From assembly GCF_027497215.1 (NCBI RefSeq), contig NZ_CP114904.1:3122001-3186000 (forward strand): a stretch of 64,000 bases of DNA, read 5' to 3'. The notes beneath the pieces are model-generated. The model made no database searches. It had not been told where the DNA came from and saw only the letters and a list, made by a program, of their open reading frames with translations. Below, piece after piece: positions 61,572 to 64,000 of this stretch. Source of the stretch: Micromonospora sp. WMMD812. Lineage in GTDB: Bacteria; Actinomycetota; Actinomycetes; Mycobacteriales; Micromonosporaceae. The translations under genes were made by a program, and so were the position numbers. Positions within the stretch are counted from its first letter, which is position 1; every line of letters starts with the position of its first letter.

Positions 61572-61732
61572 CAGCACAATCTATCCCCGCGCGCGGCCGG
61601 ACCGGGCCAGGCCGGCGGGTCGGGGGCGGCGACGCAGCCTACGCGAACGGCGGGTGAGCGGGGCCGGTTTCGCGACTTCGTACCCGCACGACGTGACCGC
61701 GCCCCTAGCGTCGGCCTCGGAGGTTCGTTCGT

Positions 61733-63097
61733 ATGCCTGCATCGACACGACCACACAAGGCCCTCGCGGTGTTCGTACACTGCCTCGGCATCCTCGCCGC
61801 CGTGCCGGCACTGCCCGCGGTGGTTCCCGGACCGGCGGCCGCGCAGCCGCGACCGGCGGCGGTGGCGGCGCCGGAGCCGTCGCCGTCGGAGGAGTCCGGC
61901 TCCTCGCCGTCCGGCTCGGCCGGACCGGGCATGCCCGCGGCGCCGCCGGCGATACCCACACCCACCCAGGCCCTGCCACCACCGCCCAAACCGCCGGTCA
62001 CCGTGGCGGTCGCGCCCGCCCCCACACCGGCGCCGGCCTACCGGATCCACGTCCGCAACACCGGGAACGCCCCGGTGGACACCACGATCCGCCAGGAACT
62101 GCCGGCCGGGACCGAACCCTCGGTCATCACCGCCGGCGGTCAGGCCACCCGGATGACCGGACAGTCGGCGAGCGAGGTCACCTGGCGGTTGAAGCTGCCG
62201 GCGCGGAGCGTCACGACGTTGAACACGTCGCTCGCCGCCGCCCCCGTGGGCCAGCCGGTGACCGCGCCGGCCTGCGCCTTCACGAGCGACGGCAGCCGGC
62301 CGTACGACTGCGCGACCGCCACCTGGAACGCGGCGGCCGGGCCGGTGACCCGTGACGAGGGGACGCCGGCATGGCAGCGGCCCCCGGTGCTCGTGGGCGC
62401 ACTGGTCGCGGTGCTGCTGCTCGCCGGAGTGAGCTGGTGGGTGTGGCGGCGCCGGCGTCGCCGCCCGGTGGCCGCCGCGCTCGCCGCCGACGCCGAGCCG
62501 CCCGCCGACCCTCGGCGCGGCAGGGGAACCGTCTACCCGCGGCCGGCGACGCCCCGGCCGGTATCCCGCCGGCGCACCCCGCCGGTGTGGCTGATCGTGC
62601 CGGTGGCCGTGGCGGTGCTCGCCGGTGTGGTGGGCCTGGCCGGCTGGACGGCCACCCGTGAGGTCGCCGCGATCGACACGGACAAGCAGCCGACCGCCGG
62701 CGCCTGGCGCGGGAAGGGGGTCTCCGGCGCGGTGGGCGTGCCGCTGCGCGAGACGGCGTTCGAGTTCACCGTGTACCGGGTCGCCTGTTCGGCCGCCGGC
62801 GCCGCCACCGGGCGGCAGTGCCAGGCCACGGTCGGTGTGCGCAACCTCACCCCGGAGCACCAGGCCTGGCACGGGCAGCTCCAGCGGGCGTACCTGCCCG
62901 GCGGCCGGTGGGTGGGCACCGACGAGCCGGCCACCCGGAAGGCGAACCTGGGGCGGGACGTCTTCGCCCAACCGGTGGCCGCCGGAAGCCGGGTGGTGCT
63001 GCCGCTGGTCTTCACCGTCGACGGGCGGGACCCGCCGAAGCAGCTCGAGCTGCGCAGCGGGGTGTTCTCCGCCGGGGTGCGGGTGGACGTGCCCTGA
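61733..63097 (+). CDS. Secreted Pro-rich two-helix membrane protein, unknown
   Basis: A 454-residue protein: signal peptide (ALAVFVHCLGILAAVPALPA ... AAAQ), a Pro/Ser/Ala linker, a beta-sandwich of the DUF11/conserved-repeat type (YRIHVRNTGNAPVDTTIRQE), a membrane helix (PVLVGALVAVLLLAGVSWWV) with an Arg-rich stop, a cytoplasmic Arg/Pro segment, a second helix (VWLIVPVAVAVLAGVVGLAG) and a C-terminal extracellular domain like DUF4352 (TVYRVACSAAG...GVRNLTPEHQAWHGQ). Function unknown. Confidence 0.75.
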   Translation: MPASTRPHKALAVFVHCLGILAAVPALPAVVPGPAAAQPRPAAVAAPEPSPSEESGSSPSGSAGPGMPAAPPAIPTPTQALPPPPKPPVTVAVAPAPTPAPAYRIHVRNTGNAPVDTTIRQELPAGTEPSVITAGGQATRMTGQSASEVTWRLKLPARSVTTLNTSLAAAPVGQPVTAPACAFTSDGSRPYDCATATWNAAAGPVTRDEGTPAWQRPPVLVGALVAVLLLAGVSWWVWRRRRRRPVAAALAADAEPPADPRRGRGTVYPRPATPRPVSRRRTPPVWLIVPVAVAVLAGVVGLAGWTATREVAAIDTDKQPTAGAWRGKGVSGAVGVPLRETAFEFTVYRVACSAAGAATGRQCQATVGVRNLTPEHQAWHGQLQRAYLPGGRWVGTDEPATRKANLGRDVFAQPVAAGSRVVLPLVFTVDGRDPPKQLELRSGVFSAGVRVDVP

Positions 63098-63131
63098 CCG
63101 GCTCGTGGGCGGCGGTCGTACCCTGGGGTCC

Positions 63132-64000
63132 GTGACCGCCGCCCTCGCCTCCACCACCGCGCTCGACGCGGCGGTCTGGCGCGCCCGGCGGGCGGCGCAC
63201 GAGGAACGGGTCGACGCCTGGCTCACCCCGCACCTGGCCCGGCGGCGCCGCGGCGAGAAGCATCCGGTGGAGGACTTCCTCTTCACCTACTACTCGTACC
63301 GTCCGGCCCAGCTGCGGCGCTGGCACCCCGGCGCGGGGGTCGAGCTGCGCGACGCGGCCCCGGCCGAGTTCGGCCGCGACTACCGCGCCGGCGCCGCCGG
63401 GGTCACGCTCGACACCGAGGCGGTACGCGCCCGGCGCGCCGAGTCGATCCACTGGATCCGGTCGCTGCTCGCGGCGACCGCCGGCCGGCCCGCGCACCTC
63501 GGCTGCTTCGGGATGCACGAGTGGGCGATGGTCTACCGGCAGACCCAGGCGGAGGTCCGGCACAACGCCTGGCCCCTGCGGCTCAGCCCGGAGCAGACCG
63601 CGCGGACGGTGGAGGAGAACCGGATCCGGTGCAGCCACTTCGACGCGTTCCGCTTCTTCACCGCGCCGGCCCGTCCCCTGAACCTGCTCAGCCCGACACG
63701 GGAGACCCAGCACGCGCACGAGCAGCCGGGCTGCCTGCACGCCAACATGGACCTCTATAAGTACGCAAGCAAGCTCTCACCGCTGACCTCCTCGGAACTC
63801 GTAGCCGACTGCTTCGAGCTGGCGAAGGAGATCCGGACGCTGGACATGCGCGCCTCTCCGTACGACCTCTCCGAACTGGGCTATCCGCCCATAAAGGTCG
63901 AGACCGTCGAGGGCAGGCACGAGTATGTGCGGGCCCAGCGGTCGTTCGCGGAACGGGCTGCGCCCCTGCGTTCGCGCCTGATCGCGGAATGCGACCGACT
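63132..64000 (+). CDS. Conserved protein often labelled 3-methyladenine glycosylase (3' truncated)
   Basis: An open frame from a GTG at 63132 to the window end (289 codons visible). It begins MTAALASTTALDAAVWRARR and contains EKHPVEDFLFTYYSYRPAQL, GCFGMHEWAMVYRQ and PGCLHANMDLYKYASKLSPL. I recall similar actinobacterial proteins labelled 3-methyladenine DNA glycosylase, but I see no helix-hairpin-helix or other glycosylase motif, so I give no function. Clusters of His, Cys and acidic residues hint at a metal enzyme. Confidence 0.75.
   Translation, partial: MTAALASTTALDAAVWRARRAAHEERVDAWLTPHLARRRRGEKHPVEDFLFTYYSYRPAQLRRWHPGAGVELRDAAPAEFGRDYRAGAAGVTLDTEAVRARRAESIHWIRSLLAATAGRPAHLGCFGMHEWAMVYRQTQAEVRHNAWPLRLSPEQTARTVEENRIRCSHFDAFRFFTAPARPLNLLSPTRETQHAHEQPGCLHANMDLYKYASKLSPLTSSELVADCFELAKEIRTLDMRASPYDLSELGYPPIKVETVEGRHEYVRAQRSFAERAAPLRSRLIAECDR

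Overview
The window is very GC-rich, densely coded chromosomal DNA from an actinobacterium. Frequent GTG starts, a mycobacterial-type gene order and many protein details point to the Micromonosporaceae, most likely Micromonospora or a close relative. It is a housekeeping region. The order ffh, glnD-glnB-amtB, ftsY, smc, mutM-rnc-plsX-rpmF, sepIVA, coaD-rsmD, recG, thiL, ddl, gpsA, fbiD, ppk, mutT1, hupB, leuD-leuC, iclR, tRNA-Glu/tRNA-Gln and a FAH-family gene closely follows the Rv2916c-Rv2993c part of Mycobacterium tuberculosis, with lineage-specific insertions. I saw no prophage, insertion sequence, CRISPR array or rRNA operon.

Layout. 1-5 kb: 3' truncated ffh, then a two-component system with an ABC-2 exporter. 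5-11.4 kb: the amtB-glnB-glnD nitrogen-sensing operon, with two tandem GlnR-like boxes upstream of amtB, and ftsY with a downstream phosphotransferase-like gene. 11.5-19.3 kb: a PhoD-like phosphatase, MarR, universal stress protein, DinB-like and HAD genes, then smc. 19.3-25 kb: a small coiled-coil protein, a Trp-repeat CAP-domain membrane protein, a divergent GH114-like protein and an MMPL transporter. 25-30.7 kb: mutM-rnc-plsX-rpmF-DUF177-sepIVA and coaD-rsmD. 31-37 kb: an LPxTG surface protein, recG and a FakA-like DAK2 gene, with rpmB divergent. 37-43.6 kb: ATP-grasp, GNAT, thiL, stand-alone AsnC domain, DUF3515, ddl and a TPR-AAA+ ATPase. 43.7-50.8 kb: an XRE/DUF397 pair, a ROK kinase, a PrmC-related methylase, a PLP lyase, gpsA and plsC. 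50.8-57.4 kb: F420 (fbiD) and polyphosphate (ppk, CYTH-CHAD, mutT1) genes and hupB. 57.4-64 kb: leuDC with divergent iclR, two tRNAs, a FAH-family gene, a membrane protein and a truncated gene of unknown function.

Genes that work together: AmtB, GlnB and GlnD form one ammonium-sensing unit. Ffh and FtsY are the two GTPases of the SRP pathway. PlsX and PlsC act in phospholipid acylation, with GpsA supplying glycerol-3-phosphate. Ppk, CYTH-CHAD and the MutT1-like protein form a co-directional polyphosphate/nucleotide cluster under an apparent PHO box.

The least-described feature is an 80-bp coding spacer found twice (34.9 kb and 49.9 kb). Each copy sits between two co-directional genes and encodes a 27-residue peptide starting MSERSER. 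In each copy the start overlaps the upstream stop and the stop overlaps the downstream start by 4 nt (ATGA or GTGA), and the start region of the element is repeated at the downstream start codon. It looks like a dispersed element that joins operon genes by stop-start coupling and leaves an MSERS N-terminus on the downstream protein. Palindromes with GATCTTGC-type ends placed just after stop codons are a second family-like repeat.
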